From positions 3,683,001 to 3,747,000 of the forward strand of contig NZ_AZUR01000001.1 of NCBI RefSeq assembly GCF_000527175.1: a DNA stretch of 64,000 nucleotides, given 5' to 3'. A model generated the notes under the pieces. It did not search any database, was not told where the DNA came from, and saw nothing but the letters and a program-made list of their open reading frames with translations. This document shows positions 17,652 through 26,243 of this stretch, piece by piece. How positions within the stretch are numbered: position 1 is the stretch's first letter; each line of letters begins with the position of its first letter. The DNA comes from Pseudogulbenkiania sp. MAI-1. GTDB lineage: Bacteria; Pseudomonadota; Gammaproteobacteria; Burkholderiales; Chromobacteriaceae. The position numbers were made by a program, and so were the translations under genes.

Positions 17652-18053
17652 TCACTCCTCGCCAAGTTCAGGGGATGACGGCAACGAGGCTTCCCATTCG
17701 CGGTATATGGCAATCTTGGCCTGTAGCAACTCGAGGGTTGCCTGCAGCGAGGCGATCTCCCCGGCCACCTTGCCGGCATGCGCGGTCAACAGTTCACGGC
17801 GTAGCGCCAGGCTCTCGGCCGTGTTGCCGACGCGGCGCTGCTCGGCGTACGCCAACATGTCGCACAGCGGCATGCCGGTCGCCCGCAGGCGCAACAGGAA
17901 TTCGAGCCAGCGCAAGTCCTGCTCGCGGTAGCGGCGTGGCCCGCCGGGGCCGCGTGGAATCGGATCGATCAGCCCGACCTTTTCATAGTAGCGCAGGGTA
18001 TGTTCGGTAAGCCCGGTGTGCGCGGCCACCGCGCCTATGGTCAGCATCGTCAT
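17652..18053 (-). CDS. MerR-family transcriptional regulator
   Basis: This protein of about 133 aa has an N-terminal MerR winged helix (LTIGAVAAHTGLTEHTLRYYEKVGLIDPIPRG, then RYREQDLRWLEFLLRLRATG) and a long dimerisation helix. No metal-binding cysteine set follows, so it is not a classical metal sensor. It looks like the small MerR regulators that respond to organic or redox signals. The ATG at 18053 (or 18047) fits the conserved N-terminus and is preferred over an upstream in-frame start at 18092. A perfect palindrome sits just upstream in a 19-bp promoter spacer. The stop is 4 bp before the CMD-SnoaL gene, suggesting a two-gene autoregulated operon. Confidence 0.9.
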   Translation of the reverse strand: MTMLTIGAVAAHTGLTEHTLRYYEKVGLIDPIPRGPGGPRRYREQDLRWLEFLLRLRATGMPLCDMLAYAEQRRVGNTAESLALRRELLTAHAGKVAGEIASLQATLELLQAKIAIYREWEASLPSSPELGEE

Positions 18054-18061
18054 GGCTCGGG

Positions 18062-18095
18062 ATGTTAAAAGTTGGAGTGCACTCCAACGCAAGCG
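18062..18095 (-). promoter_or_regulatory. MerR operator in a 19-bp promoter spacer
   Basis: GTTGGAGTGCACTCCAAC (18071-18088) is a perfect 18-bp palindrome. On the minus strand a -35-like TTGCGT overlaps its left edge and a -10-like TAACAT lies 19 bp downstream, the long spacer typical of MerR-activated promoters. It is about 20 bp before the merR-type gene, so autoregulation together with the CMD gene is likely. Confidence 0.8.
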
Positions 18096-18225
18096 GGAAA
18101 CGGTAGAAACAGAGGAGCGGATAAGGTGCGGCCTGTAGCCGCGAACCGCGCCTGAATGACTCTAGCGGAAACGACGCCCGGCGGCAGGGCAGCCGAGGGA
18201 GATCGAAGCGGCAGGAAAACCCCCG

Positions 18226-19002
18226 TTACCAACCGTTCTCCAGCGCCAGCTGTGCCGGGGCCGACAGCCGGCTCAGGGCATAGCCCATGGTCTTGAGCAG
18301 GCGATGGGTGTCTTCCACCATCTGCGGGCTGCCGCAGATCATGATGCGCGAACGCTCGGGGGATAGCGTCAGTCCGGCGGTGCGCTCCAGCGTGCCATCC
18401 TGCAGCATGGCCGGGATGCGCCGCGACAGCGCGCCGGGCACCGCCTCGCGCGTCACCACCGGCAGGTATTGCAGCTTGTGGCCGTGCTCGGCCCACAACG
18501 GATGGCGCTGCAGTGCGGCGATCTCGTTCTGGTAGCTCAGTTCGGCCGCCTCGCGCACGCTGTGCACCAGCACGATATGGCGGAAGCGTTGCCACACCGC
18601 GGCCTCGTGCAGGATGGAGAGGTAGGGTCCCAGTGCAGTACCGGTAGCGAGCAGCCATAGGTCTTCGCCGTCGGGGAAGCGGTTGGCGGTGAAGAAGCCA
18701 TACGCGGTCTTATCGACCAGCACCTCATCGCCGACCTCGAGCCGCGCCAGGCGCGGTGAAAACTCACCCTCGGGCACCACGATGGAATAGAACTCCAGGT
18801 ATTCGTCCCAGCTCGCCGAGACGATGGAGTAGGCGCGCCACAGGAAGCCGGTCTCGGAGATCTGCAGGCCGAGCCGGGCGAACTGACCCGGGGTGAAGCG
18901 GAAGGCGGGGTCGCGGGTGAGACGGATGCTCATCAGCCGGTCGGTCCAGTGCCGCTTCCAGAGGATGCGCTCGGTGGTGTATTTCACGGCGGTCGTGGCC
19001 AT
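18226..19002 (-). CDS. fpr: Ferredoxin-NADP reductase
   Basis: This 258-aa flavoprotein exchanges electrons between NADPH and ferredoxin or flavodoxin. It shows the FAD motif RAYSIVSA (56-63), a phosphate/isoalloxazine region (FFTANRFPDGEDLWLLATGT) and the NADP motif GTALGPYLSIL (121-131). Length and motifs match bacterial subclass I Fpr, which supports oxidative-stress defence and Fe-S enzyme reduction. The C-terminus (ALENGW) carries an aromatic last residue rather than the usual VEK ending. It appears monocistronic, with 132 bp to the upstream HAD gene. Confidence 0.93.
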   Translation of the reverse strand: MATTAVKYTTERILWKRHWTDRLMSIRLTRDPAFRFTPGQFARLGLQISETGFLWRAYSIVSASWDEYLEFYSIVVPEGEFSPRLARLEVGDEVLVDKTAYGFFTANRFPDGEDLWLLATGTALGPYLSILHEAAVWQRFRHIVLVHSVREAAELSYQNEIAALQRHPLWAEHGHKLQYLPVVTREAVPGALSRRIPAMLQDGTLERTAGLTLSPERSRIMICGSPQMVEDTHRLLKTMGYALSRLSAPAQLALENGW

Positions 19003-19134
19003 GGGGTTCTCCGTAATAGCCGAGTATTTTTGTCGGATATTACCCCACTCCGGAGAAGGCTGCCAGTGAGGGCGGGGAAGCCCATTCTGGCCGTCCGGGC
19101 AAACATGCGATCAGGGCGTCGGGGGAAGCAGGCT

Positions 19135-19620
19135 TCAGTCCGGCAGCAGCCCGATCAATTCCGGCAGCGCGGCGATCGCCGTCACTCCGGCCGGCACCGG
19201 TAGCCTGGCCGGGTTGAGCCAGACGGCGTGCAAACCGGCGGCGCGCGCCGACTGGACGTCGTGGGCGAGCGAATCGCCGATCATCCACAGCGCCCCCGGT
19301 GCCACGCCCAGTTCGGCCGCGATGCGGCGGTAGAACGCCGGGTCGGACTTGGCCAGGCCGAGCTCGCGGCGGCAGAACACGTGCCCGATCAGGCCGTCCA
19401 GCCCCACCCTTGCCAGCGCGCGGCGCACCTCGTCGCCGCCCGATTCGGCGGCGTTGGTGGCGAGGTGGCAAGGCCTGCGAGCCGCCAGCACCGCCAGTGT
19501 TTCCGACGCGCCGGGCATGGCGCGCACCTCGGGCCAGCGCCACATGCTGCCCTGCTGGGCCGGCAGGTCGGCCATCAGGGTGTCGCCCCAGTCGAACAGC
19601 AGGTGCAGTGGTCGATTCAT
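19135..19620 (-). CDS. HAD-superfamily hydrolase
   Basis: This 161-aa protein has the HAD motifs: nucleophile D10 with D-x-x-D (LFDWGDTL), motif II Thr/Asn (HLATNAAE), motif III Lys (AKSDPAFYRR) and motif IV (MIGDSLAHDVQSARAAGLH). It probably dephosphorylates a small metabolite. The cap is minimal, so substrate cannot be deduced. It starts 6 bp after the stop of the Cys/Met PLP gene, so the two are probably co-transcribed. Confidence 0.85.
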   Translation of the reverse strand: MNRPLHLLFDWGDTLMADLPAQQGSMWRWPEVRAMPGASETLAVLAARRPCHLATNAAESGGDEVRRALARVGLDGLIGHVFCRRELGLAKSDPAFYRRIAAELGVAPGALWMIGDSLAHDVQSARAAGLHAVWLNPARLPVPAGVTAIAALPELIGLLPD

Positions 19621-19626
19621 CGGCGC

Positions 19627-20769
19627 TCAGGCCAGTGCCTGGGCCAAGTCGGCCAGCAGGTCGTCGATGTCCTCGATGCCGACCGAGAAGCGCAGCTGCC
19701 CCTCGCGGATGCCGAGTGTCGCCTTCTGCTCGGGTGGCATGCCGCCGTGCGACATGGTGTAGGAATGGTTGACCAGCGACTCCACCCCGCCCAGCGACTC
19801 GGCCAGCAGGAAATACTGCAGACGCTCGGCGACACGGCTGGCGGCGGCCCGGCTGTCGTCCTTGAGGTAGACCGTGACGACGCCGCCGAAGCGGCGCATC
19901 TGGCGGCGGGCCAACTCGTGCTGCGGATGGTTGGGCAGGCCGGGGTAGAACACCTGCTCGATGGCCGGATGCGCCGCCAGGAAGGCCGCCACGCGCTCGG
20001 CGTTGTCGCAGTGGCGCTCCATGCGCAGATGCAGCGTCTTGATGCCGCGCAGCGTCAGGAAGCAGTCCTGCGGGCCGGGCACGCCGCCGGTGGCGTTCTG
20101 GATGAAACGGATAGCCTTGGCGAGCGTCTCGTCCTTGACCGCCACCAGACCGAGCAGCACATCGGAGTGGCCGCCCAGGTATTTGGTGGCCGAGTGCACC
20201 ACGATGTCGGCCCCGAGATCGAGCGGATTTTGCAGGTAAGGCGTGGCGAAGGTGTTGTCGACCGCGACCTTGACGCCATGCGGCCGGGCGATCGCCGCCA
20301 GCGCGGCGATATCGACCAGGTTGAGCAACGGGTTGGTCGGGGACTCGAGCCACAGCAGCTTGGTGGCCGGGGTGAGCGAGTTAGCCAGACGGGCCGGATC
20401 GGAGAGATCGGCGAAGCGCACTTTGATGCCGGCCGGCGCCATCACCCTGGTCAGCAGGCGGTAGGCGCCGCCGTACAGGTCGGCCACGGCCAGCACTTCG
20501 TCGCCTGGCTGCAGCGTGGCGCGCAGCACGGCGTCGATGGCGGCCATGCCACTGCCGAAGGCGAAGCCGTGGCTGGCATTTTCCAGCGCCGCGATGCAGG
20601 CTTCCAGCGCCGCGCGCGTCGGCGTGCCGGTACGCGCGTAGCCGAACTCCAGCGCCTCGCCGACGTGGTCGTGGGCGAAGGCCGAGGTTTGGTACACCGG
20701 CGGCATCAGCGCCCGGTTGTGCTGGTGGTGGTCGTAGCCGCTGTGGATGGTCTTGGTGGCGAATTTCAT
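19627..20769 (-). CDS. Cys/Met metabolism PLP enzyme (cystathionine gamma-synthase/lyase type)
   Basis: This 380-aa fold-type I PLP enzyme has the PLP lysine K196 in SATKYLGGHSD, D171 in DNTFATP, YARTGTP (44-50) and YGGAYRL (99-105). The family includes cystathionine gamma-synthase (MetB), gamma-lyase and beta-lyase, which form or break C-S bonds. Substrate residues do not separate these here. It lies next to a cystine-type ABC permease and binding protein, which favours use of imported cystine or sulfur amino acids, though the genes are separated by 58 bp. Confidence 0.88.
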   Translation of the reverse strand: MKFATKTIHSGYDHHQHNRALMPPVYQTSAFAHDHVGEALEFGYARTGTPTRAALEACIAALENASHGFAFGSGMAAIDAVLRATLQPGDEVLAVADLYGGAYRLLTRVMAPAGIKVRFADLSDPARLANSLTPATKLLWLESPTNPLLNLVDIAALAAIARPHGVKVAVDNTFATPYLQNPLDLGADIVVHSATKYLGGHSDVLLGLVAVKDETLAKAIRFIQNATGGVPGPQDCFLTLRGIKTLHLRMERHCDNAERVAAFLAAHPAIEQVFYPGLPNHPQHELARRQMRRFGGVVTVYLKDDSRAAASRVAERLQYFLLAESLGGVESLVNHSYTMSHGGMPPEQKATLGIREGQLRFSVGIEDIDDLLADLAQALA

Positions 20770-20827
20770 CGAGAGCCCGCTTGTCGTGATCGGTAATGGA
20801 GAGAGCTTACACTGGCTGCCGCCGCCG

Positions 20828-21490
20828 TCAGCGGTGGTAGGCCTGCCCCAGGCGCAGCTCCAGCCGCTTCTGCACTTGTTCGAACAGCGCGCTCAGCACC
20901 CAGTAGATGCCCGCCGCCATCAGGTACAGCGGCAGGGGCTGGAAGGTCTGCGCGATCACGTCCTTGGTCGCCATCATCAGCTCGGACACGGTGATCACCG
21001 ACACCAGCGAGGTGTCCTTGATCAGTGAGATCAGGCTGTTGGCGAGGCTCGGCACCGCCAGCCGCAGCGCCTGCGGCGCGATGACGTGGCGCATCGCCTG
21101 CCACCAGGAGAGGCCCAGCGACTGTGCCGCGTCCCACTGCCCGCGCTCGACGCCGGCGATGGCCCCGCGCAGGCTTTCCGACAGGTAGGCGGCCACGTTC
21201 AGCGTCAGCGACAGCACGCCGGCGGTGACCGGCTCGAACTCGATGCCGACCGACGGCAGGCCGTAGTAGATGACGAAGATCTGCACCAAGAGCGGCGTAC
21301 CGCGCATCACGCTGACGTAGAACGCCAACAGCGGTGCCAGCAACGGCACGCGGGCGATGCGCACCAGCGCCACGACGAAGCCCAGCAGCAGCCCCAGCAC
21401 CATGGTGCTGAGCGCGAAAAACACGGTGTAGCCCGTGCCCTTGATCAGTACCGGCAGCGCCTCCCGCGCCAGTTCAAGCCATTCCATCAC
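20828..21490 (-). CDS. Polar amino acid ABC transporter permease (cystine type)
   Basis: This 220-aa membrane protein has about five transmembrane helices and the permease EAA-like loop (ERGQWDAAQSLGLSWWQAMRHVIAPQALRLAVPSL) that docks the ATPase. It matches the HisM/TcyL permease family. The binding-protein gene lies just upstream and supports cystine or a related amino acid as substrate. No ATP-binding subunit gene lies next to it: the neighbour on the other side is a PLP enzyme. Confidence 0.9.
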   Translation of the reverse strand: MMEWLELAREALPVLIKGTGYTVFFALSTMVLGLLLGFVVALVRIARVPLLAPLLAFYVSVMRGTPLLVQIFVIYYGLPSVGIEFEPVTAGVLSLTLNVAAYLSESLRGAIAGVERGQWDAAQSLGLSWWQAMRHVIAPQALRLAVPSLANSLISLIKDTSLVSVITVSELMMATKDVIAQTFQPLPLYLMAAGIYWVLSALFEQVQKRLELRLGQAYHR

Positions 21491-21497
21491 TCATCCT

Positions 21498-21533
21498 CAA
21501 AAACAGCGACGCCTCCGCAGGCGGCGGAGGCGT
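21498..21533 (-). terminator. Stem-loop between binding-protein and permease genes
   Basis: On the minus strand GACGCCTCCG and CGGAGGCGTC form a 10-bp stem around a short G/C loop, followed by GCTGTTTTTG. Placed between the periplasmic protein and permease genes, it probably lowers permease expression, as is common in ABC operons. Confidence 0.75.
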
Positions 21534-21591
21534 CCGGTTCGACCGTCCGGCAGATGGCCAGAGCACCATCAGCCTGGCATCACGCCACGGC

Positions 21592-22371
21592 TCAACGCGA
21601 GCCCGGTGCCTTCGACACGTCGATGCCGAACCACTTCACCGAGATTTTCTTGAAGCTGCCGTCCTTGTGCAAGGAAGCCAGCGCGCCGTCGATGGCGGCC
21701 TTGAACTTGGGGTTGCCCTTGGCGAACGGGATACCCATCTGGGTGGTGGTGCCCACCGGTGCCCCGGCCTTCAGCGGCAGCTTGGCTTCCTTGATCGCGA
21801 ACGGGATCAGCAGGCTGTCGTTGATCGCCGCGTCGATGCGGCCGGAAGCCAGATCCTGGAAGATTTCCGCCGCCGACGGGTAGAACTTGGACTCGATGCC
21901 ACCCTGCGCCTTGACCATCTCGGCGTAGTTGCTGCCCTGGGTCACGCCCATCTTCTTGCCCTTCAGATCGTCCAGGCTCTTGAAGCTGCGGGTTTCGTTC
22001 TTGCGCACGATCAGCTGGGCGCTGGAGATGGTGTACGGCTGCGAGAAGTCGAACACTTCCTTGCGCTTGTCGGTGATCGACACCTGGTTCAGCACCACGT
22101 CGAACTTGCCGCCCTGCAGACCGGCCAGCAGACCGCTCCATTCGCCGGTGACGAATTCCGGCTTCACCTTCAGTTTCTTGGCGATGGCTTCGCCCAGCTC
22201 GACTTCGAAGCCGGTCAGCTTCTGGTCCTTGTCCTTGAAGTTGAACGGCGGGTAGGTGCCTTCCAGGGCGATCTTCAGCGTGCCGCGCTGCTGCACGGTG
22301 TCGAGCAGGTCGGCGGCGAAGGCATGTGTGGTCGAGCCAACGAGGGCCAGCAGGGCGATCAGTTTCTTCAT
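21592..22371 (-). CDS. Cystine-type ABC transporter substrate-binding protein
   Basis: This 259-aa periplasmic protein begins with a signal peptide (MKKLIALLALVGSTTHAFAA). The ATG at 22371 with AAAGG upstream is preferred over 22410. The mature part has the family 3 binding-protein signature (GTLKIALEGTYPPFNFKD, LTGFEVELGEAIAKKLKV, DVVLNQVSITDKRKEVFDFS). It closely resembles E. coli TcyJ/FliY over the same segments, so cystine is the likely ligand. It is first in an operon with the permease. Confidence 0.88.
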   Translation of the reverse strand: MKKLIALLALVGSTTHAFAADLLDTVQQRGTLKIALEGTYPPFNFKDKDQKLTGFEVELGEAIAKKLKVKPEFVTGEWSGLLAGLQGGKFDVVLNQVSITDKRKEVFDFSQPYTISSAQLIVRKNETRSFKSLDDLKGKKMGVTQGSNYAEMVKAQGGIESKFYPSAAEIFQDLASGRIDAAINDSLLIPFAIKEAKLPLKAGAPVGTTTQMGIPFAKGNPKFKAAIDGALASLHKDGSFKKISVKWFGIDVSKAPGSR

Positions 22372-22729
22372 TTTAATATAACCTTTAGTTTCAAATAAAA
22401 GAAACAACATAACATTGAGAACTATAGCAATTCTCCGTAACGCTGCCTAGCCCGCTTCCAGCAAAAAAACCGCCGTCCGGGGATGGAAGGCGGTCTTCGG
22501 CAAAAGGTGTGGCCCCCTCTAGGAAGGGTCAAAGTGAAAGCCCCACCCCTTGCATGGTAAAAGCCAGTAATTCAAATATGAAAGACGAATAAATCCGTAA
22601 AGGAATCGGCATCAGCGCCAGAGGATACCCCATTTCGCCCCCCCTTTCATCACGATGCCAGTCCATGGGCATGTCGGTGCGGGGCATGGCAGCCCTCCTC
22701 CGCAGACCAAACGTCATCGACCGAGGCGA
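22372..22729. other. Intergenic region: terminator and promoter, no gene supported
   Basis: These 358 bp hold the presumed promoter of the binding-protein gene (AT-rich around 22375-22440, no clear box pair), a minus-strand terminator at 22463-22497 and roughly 200 bp with no clear signal. A 62-codon frame at 22529-22717 has no ribosome site or recognisable domain and was not called. Confidence 0.5.
22463..22497 (-). terminator. Rho-independent terminator downstream of the MFS cassette
   Basis: On the minus strand ACCGCC and GGCGGT pair around a loop of about 12 nt, followed by TTTTTTTGC (the AAAAAAA at 22463-22469). It ends the minus-strand iron cassette before the binding-protein promoter. 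Confidence 0.8.
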
Positions 22730-23935
22730 TCATACCGTGGTGACACCTCCTCGGCTGCGCAGTTGCGCCAGGCACAGCGACAGCACGACGGCCAGCGCCA
22801 GCACCGCCAGCAAGGCTCCCCAGGCACTGGCCACCGAACCACTGCGGCGCGCCAGCTCGCCGACACATGCGGGGCCGATGGCGAATCCGGCGAAGAAGGC
22901 CGCCGATACCATCCCGGAAGCTGTCGCGACGCCGCCAAAGGCCTGATCGCGGATCAGCATGCTCATGGCGATGGCGTTGGTCGCAACCGCACTCAGCCCA
23001 ACTCCCGAGACGGCCAGCCACAACAGGGTAGTGCTCGTCGTATCGGCTTGCAGGGCAATGGCGATCGACAGCCCCGAAATCAGCTGGAGTCCCGCCAACA
23101 GGAAGGCCTCTTCCCGCAAGCGCCCCCCCAAAGGCGTCATCACCAGCCTCGACATCATGCCCATCGCACCGAACAGCGCCACCAGCAAACCGGCCTCGGT
23201 CTGCGCCATCCCCAAGCCCACGGCATAGAGCGGCAGGAAGGTGACAAAGGCCGACAAGATGATTCCCACACAGCACTGGACGGCCATCAGCAATCCCAGC
23301 CGCGCATTCAGCGCCAGCGGTCCTCTTGCGGTACGCGGCGAGGATGGCTGCCCGGTCTGGCGCAGCGACCACAGGGCGAGCACCAGGGCCAGCGGCACCA
23401 CCAAGGCGAACGCTCCCCGCCAGCCCAGTTTCAGCGCGCAAACCGGCAAGACCGCGCCGGCAAAGAGAGCGGCCAGTTGCACCCCGGACTGCTTGAGGCC
23501 GACCACGAATGCCTTGTGCTGCGGCGCCACGCGCCGGGCGATCAGCAGATTGGTGGCGGGATTGGCCAGCGCTTGCGCCAGGCCGAGCAAGGCGGTGGCC
23601 GGCAGCAGGCTGTAAAAGCCGGGGAGGCTGGCCATCAGCGCGAAGGTGAGCGCCACCGAGCCGAACAACAGGCACAGTGCAAAACGCGTCCCCAGTCGAT
23701 CGACCAGTGCTCCCGCCCGCAAGGACAGCACGGCCGCCACACCGAAGGATCCCACGGTGAAATAGCCGAGCGACTCGGGAGCAATCGCCAAATCACGCAC
23801 CAGTTGCGGGCCGAGCGAACTGACGGCATAGAGCAGCAGCATGGGCATCGCCATGGCCAGCACCAGCAGGGTCCGAATGCCGAATTCGTGCCCGGGGGGC
23901 GTTGCGGAGACTGTTTTCATTGTCATATCGGTCAC
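22730..23935 (-). CDS. MFS transporter (second transporter of the iron cassette)
   Basis: This 401-aa protein has about twelve hydrophobic helices and MFS loop motifs (GSFGVAAVLSLRAGALVDRLGTR as motif A-like; ARRVAPQHKAFVVGLKQSG). The longest start is a GTG; ATGs at 23926 and 23920 are alternatives. It follows the first MFS gene by 51 bp on the same strand, after the TonB receptor and methyltransferase, so it is probably the last gene of that operon. With one RhtX-like importer already present, this one could be an exporter, which is inference only. Confidence 0.8.
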   Translation of the reverse strand: MTDMTMKTVSATPPGHEFGIRTLLVLAMAMPMLLLYAVSSLGPQLVRDLAIAPESLGYFTVGSFGVAAVLSLRAGALVDRLGTRFALCLLFGSVALTFALMASLPGFYSLLPATALLGLAQALANPATNLLIARRVAPQHKAFVVGLKQSGVQLAALFAGAVLPVCALKLGWRGAFALVVPLALVLALWSLRQTGQPSSPRTARGPLALNARLGLLMAVQCCVGIILSAFVTFLPLYAVGLGMAQTEAGLLVALFGAMGMMSRLVMTPLGGRLREEAFLLAGLQLISGLSIAIALQADTTSTTLLWLAVSGVGLSAVATNAIAMSMLIRDQAFGGVATASGMVSAAFFAGFAIGPACVGELARRSGSVASAWGALLAVLALAVVLSLCLAQLRSRGGVTTV

Positions 23936-23986
23936 TCAAAGGAAAGAAACGATAGTTGCAGCCCACCTCGCCCCATAAACAGCGAC

Positions 23987-25204
23987 TTACCTAGCAGCCT
24001 GTCCCCCCGCCCACCGGGCGACGGCAAAGCGTTGTGCGCCGCTTAACAGTGCGACCAGAAAGGCCGCCACAGTGAGCGCCAGCAACATACCCGGATAGTG
24101 GTAGATATCCAGCAGCACCCCAGCCAGGGGAGGTACGGCCAAGCGCCCCAGTGCGAACAGGCTGGCCTGGATGCCGTAATCCACCGCCTGATGGTATTGG
24201 CGGGAAAAATCCATCATCAGGCTGAACACCAGCGACGAGGTGGCACCCATGGCGAGCGCCAGCAGGCCGCTGGCGGCAAGGAGCCAAGCCGCGCCCACCT
24301 CCAGCCAGACGGCGCTGGCGAGCAGGCCCAACACGAGGACATTCCCCAGCACGGACAGCGGCAAGACGTATGGCAACCCCTCGCGGCTCACCAGGCGGGC
24401 GGTGGCCAGGCTGGCCAGGACACCGAGGCTGCCGCCGCCGATGCCGGCAATCCAGGCCACCTGCGGCGCAGGGAATCCCTGATCGAGGAGGAGCGGTTTG
24501 AGATAGACCCAGGCGGTCGCCACGAAGGGGAAGTACCCCAGCAACAGCACCACCCAGGGCCCGGCCCCGGGCTGGCGGAAGAATCCGCCGGGCCGGCCGC
24601 GCGACGGCAAAGGCTTGCCCGACTGACTGCCTTCTGTTTCCTCGAGAGAGCCGAGCAGCACCAGGGCCGACAGGAGCAACACACTCATCGCCAGGAAGGG
24701 CGCCGCCCAGCCCAGTGCCTGTTCGAGCAGCAACATCGCCCCGCCCCCGATGATGGCGGCGGCGAACAAAGCCGCCGAGCGCACCCCGCCGGCCAGCGTT
24801 CGTTCGGACGGAGGAAGCATCTTGATGGCGAGGGCGCTCACCGGAATGTCCGTCCACGTCGCCAGCACCGAGCCAGCGAGGATCAAGACGAACAGCAGCG
24901 CCTTGGGCGTTTCCATGCCGGCCGCCGCCAGCGCCAGGAGCGCGAGCAGGTAGGCGCCGCCGAGCAGCAGCGTCCAGCGCCGATACGGCCACCGCGCCGG
25001 CTGCCAGCGCTCCACCGGCAAGGCCAGGACTACCTTGAAGACGGCCGGCAGCCCCGCCAGTTGGAACAGGCCGATCTCGGTGCCGGACCAACCCTGCTCA
25101 CGCATGAGGAGCGGCAAGCCGAGCATCAGGTAAACGGAGGGGGCCGCCAGCGCCAGGCCGAGCAAGCCGAAAACGAACTGGTGCCAACGATAGGACGACT
25201 TCAT
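23987..25204 (-). CDS. MFS transporter, RhtX/FptX-like siderophore permease
   Basis: This 405-aa, twelve-helix MFS protein starts MKSSYRWHQFVFGLLGLALA. The shape and context fit the RhtX/FptX group, single-protein inner-membrane importers of ferric siderophores, such as FptX for pyochelin: a short N-terminus, PxVYLMLGLPLLMREQG, and DIPVSALAIKMLPPSERT. Its ATG overlaps the stop of the methyltransferase gene (ATGA), showing translational coupling. Assignment to the siderophore subgroup rests on resemblance and the neighbouring TonB receptor and needs an alignment. Confidence 0.75.
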   Translation of the reverse strand: MKSSYRWHQFVFGLLGLALAAPSVYLMLGLPLLMREQGWSGTEIGLFQLAGLPAVFKVVLALPVERWQPARWPYRRWTLLLGGAYLLALLALAAAGMETPKALLFVLILAGSVLATWTDIPVSALAIKMLPPSERTLAGGVRSAALFAAAIIGGGAMLLLEQALGWAAPFLAMSVLLLSALVLLGSLEETEGSQSGKPLPSRGRPGGFFRQPGAGPWVVLLLGYFPFVATAWVYLKPLLLDQGFPAPQVAWIAGIGGGSLGVLASLATARLVSREGLPYVLPLSVLGNVLVLGLLASAVWLEVGAAWLLAASGLLALAMGATSSLVFSLMMDFSRQYHQAVDYGIQASLFALGRLAVPPLAGVLLDIYHYPGMLLALTVAAFLVALLSGAQRFAVARWAGGQAAR

Positions 25205-26235
25205 GACCGCCCCCTTCGTCCAATCACCACTTGGGCCGGCGCCAGCGGGAAATAGGACAGATCGTCGCAGGAGACCGACTCGAAGCCGAGTTCCCGCATG
25301 AGATCGGCCAGGGCACCGTGCGGCCACACCTGCCGCCCGCGCATCATCAGCGGCAGGTAGTAGGGCATGACCCTGGCCGCCGCCGCTTGCTTGGAGGGCA
25401 GTTCGGCGTGCACGCTGACGAAATAGCCGCCCGGCGCCAGCGCATCCCGAATCTTGCCCAGCATCTTCGGCACCTCGGGCAGGAAGTGGAGCACCGACGA
25501 GCACCAGATGAGGTCGTAGCCTTCCCCGATCCCATCATGCAGGATGTCCCCGCCCCTGCTTTCCAGGCGGTGCTCGAGGCCGGCCCGGCGGATGGACTGC
25601 TGCGCCACCGCCGCCGTCGCCGGCAGATCGAAGACCACGCCCTGCCATTCCGGGAAATGCTGCGCCAGGGCGACGGCCACCTTGCCCGGCCCGCCACCCA
25701 GGTCGAGAAAACGGCGTCCCCCGCTCAGCCCCTCCAAGCGACGGACGCAGGCCAGTGCTGCGTCGATGGTGGCGGCTCCCTGCTCCTGGGCAATCTGCAC
25801 TTCGGCGGCCTGCGCCCAGCCTGCGGCGTCCGGTGAAGTCTCCAGAGACGCCCCCGTTCTCAGCAAAGCGGACAACTGAGCACCGAACTGCCGCAGGGCG
25901 TGCAGGCGATAGCGCAGGGCGTCGCCGCAGTAGCTGTCCGAACCCGACAGCAGGAATGGGGCAAGGGCCGGGGCAAGAGCGTACTCGCATCGCTGACGGT
26001 CTTTCTCCCCGACCGGGCGACGGGTAACGATACCCATGCTCCATAGCAGGTCCAGCAGGTGGCGGGTATTTCCCGGCTCCAGACGGAGACACTGCGCCAA
26101 GCTATCAGCCGTCGCCGGACTCCTTAACGCCTCGAATACCCCGAGATGAAGCGCCGTATCGAGCGCATCGGCCTTGACCGAGGCCAAGACGACATCCCAG
26201 CACGGCTGCAGGGGATGGATCGTGTCGAAGTTCAT
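25201..26235 (-). CDS. SAM-dependent methyltransferase with O-methyltransferase-type dimerisation domain
   Basis: This 344-aa protein has an N-terminal winged-helix dimerisation domain (about 1-95: ALDTALHLGVFEALRSPATADSLA) of the acetylserotonin/small-molecule O-methyltransferase type. A class I SAM domain follows, with motif I FLDLGGGPGKVAVAL, an acidic residue after beta-2 (VVFDLP), and SSVLHFLPE and GGYFVSVHAELP. These enzymes methylate hydroxyls of small aromatic or polyketide compounds. It sits 8 bp after the TonB receptor stop and overlaps the MFS start, so it is tightly integrated in the iron cassette. The substrate is unknown. Confidence 0.85.
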   Translation of the reverse strand: MNFDTIHPLQPCWDVVLASVKADALDTALHLGVFEALRSPATADSLAQCLRLEPGNTRHLLDLLWSMGIVTRRPVGEKDRQRCEYALAPALAPFLLSGSDSYCGDALRYRLHALRQFGAQLSALLRTGASLETSPDAAGWAQAAEVQIAQEQGAATIDAALACVRRLEGLSGGRRFLDLGGGPGKVAVALAQHFPEWQGVVFDLPATAAVAQQSIRRAGLEHRLESRGGDILHDGIGEGYDLIWCSSVLHFLPEVPKMLGKIRDALAPGGYFVSVHAELPSKQAAAARVMPYYLPLMMRGRQVWPHGALADLMRELGFESVSCDDLSYFPLAPAQVVIGRRGRS

Positions 26236-26243
26236 GCTCGTCC

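Noticed and set aside
22529..22717. 62-codon minus-strand frame downstream of the MFS gene
   Set aside because: No ribosome site or recognisable family; lies between the MFS stop and a terminator as ordinary 3' sequence.
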